DNA from: an uncultured Bacillota bacterium | Lineage (GTDB): Bacteria; Bacillota; Clostridia; Peptostreptococcales; Anaerovoracaceae | Direction of reading: 5' to 3' | DNA length: 41,229 bases | Assembly (NCBI GenBank): GCA_949284065.1 | Contig: CASDUO010000013.1 | Span: forward strand, 1-41,229 | Shown here: positions 40,927-41,229 of the stretch, in pieces | Layout: every line of letters starts with the position of its first letter | Position numbering within the stretch: the first letter of the stretch is position 1 | Notes under the pieces: model-generated | Seen by the model: only the letters and a program-made list of their open reading frames with translations | What the model was told of the DNA's origin: nothing | The model's database searches: none | Program-made: the position numbers and the translations under genes

Positions 40927-41229
40927 ATCTGAAACAGCCTGAGAACATGGTGGAAGCCAGGAAGCATATGTCAGGTATGGAATAAAATGAAATGAAATGG
41001 TATAGAGCCATATAGGAATACAAATGCAATAAGAGTCAAAAGCCTGCAACTCCTGCAGGTTTTTGATTTTCTGCAATAGATATAACAACTTTTTCAAGGG
41101 AGTTTTTAGATTTTGGCAGCTTTCATCATAGCAATACGGCATAAATGTCAAAAAAATCCGACTTTTTAAGCCTACCGGATATAAAAACACCGGATTAGAA
41201 TAATGATACAAGGAATCATGTTGTTTTTA
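40927..41229. other. Region after the permease: lost reading frame, terminator, AT-rich tail
   Basis: 40927-40985 is the former coding tail of the permease, now out of frame. The terminator is at 41043-41064. From 41065 to the end I see only AT-rich sequence with a short CCGG/CCGG pairing and no supported gene. Confidence 0.7.
41043..41064 (+). terminator. Terminator of the GRE-permease operon
   Basis: CCTGCA (41043-41048) / TGCAGG (41054-41059), 5-base loop, then TTTTT. It lies downstream of both the actual and the ancestral permease stop. Confidence 0.75.

Noticed and set aside
40909..41211. Minus-strand open frame of 100 codons at the window end
   Set aside because: Covers the terminator and the frameshifted permease tail; no Shine-Dalgarno or family resemblance.

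Overview
The window looks like chromosome of a strictly anaerobic, low-to-mid GC Clostridia-type Firmicute. The gene order rpsU, ybeY, phoH, cdd, era, recO is a Gram-positive housekeeping block. There is a glycyl radical enzyme with its radical-SAM activase, [NiFe]-hydrogenase maturation genes, pyruvate phosphate dikinase, and a dimeric glycyl-tRNA synthetase. Strong Shine-Dalgarno sites and heavy use of AUA (Ile) and AGA/AGG (Arg) codons run throughout. A family such as Anaerovoracaceae (Family XIII) would fit, but this is inference; no rRNA or other phylogenetic marker was compared. I see no tRNA, rRNA, CRISPR array, transposase or prophage gene.

Layout. 1-4.8 kb: ribosome and RNA maintenance plus era/recO and a DUF4342 protein with tandem 11-residue repeats. 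4.8-9.0 kb: glyS and ppdK. 9.0-11.7 kb: azlC/azlD amino-acid exporter pair and a type I glutamine synthetase behind a palindromic promoter. 11.8-13.3 kb (minus strand): crotonase and an orphan Fic protein. 13.6-16.7 kb: a polyphosphate pair, ppx and ppk1. 16.7-17.5 kb (minus): the thiamine S-component thiT under a TPP riboswitch. 17.5-23.7 kb: hypA, hypF, ybaK, hypC, hypD, hypE and ogt; hypB and the hydrogenase itself are absent. 23.9-28.3 kb: aconitase, isocitrate dehydrogenase, a GntR/FCD regulator and a degenerate shikimate-kinase-fold protein, behind a consensus promoter with an inverted-repeat operator. 28.4-30.4 kb: a DUF5685 protein, a J-domain protein ending in a cysteine string, and a membrane protein. 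30.5-33.0 kb: a LytTR response regulator with two AgrC-like membrane proteins that divide the parts of one histidine kinase between them. 33.1-41 kb: a divergent glycyl radical enzyme locus (AraC regulator with GH39-like tail, YeaE-like aldo/keto reductase, GRE, activase, amino-acid permease).

Most worth following: (1) the glycyl radical enzyme, whose thiyl-radical loop reads Gly-Cys-Ile-Gln instead of the Gly-Cys-Val-Glu of known GRE eliminases, with a dedicated regulator, reductase and transporter; (2) a 20-bp tandem duplication that frameshifts the last residues of that permease; (3) the split histidine kinase; (4) the cysteine-string J protein paired with DUF5685; (5) the pseudo-shikimate kinase coupled to a GntR regulator; (6) a probable leaderless hypA transcript. 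All functional statements rest on motifs recognised by eye; no database search was run.
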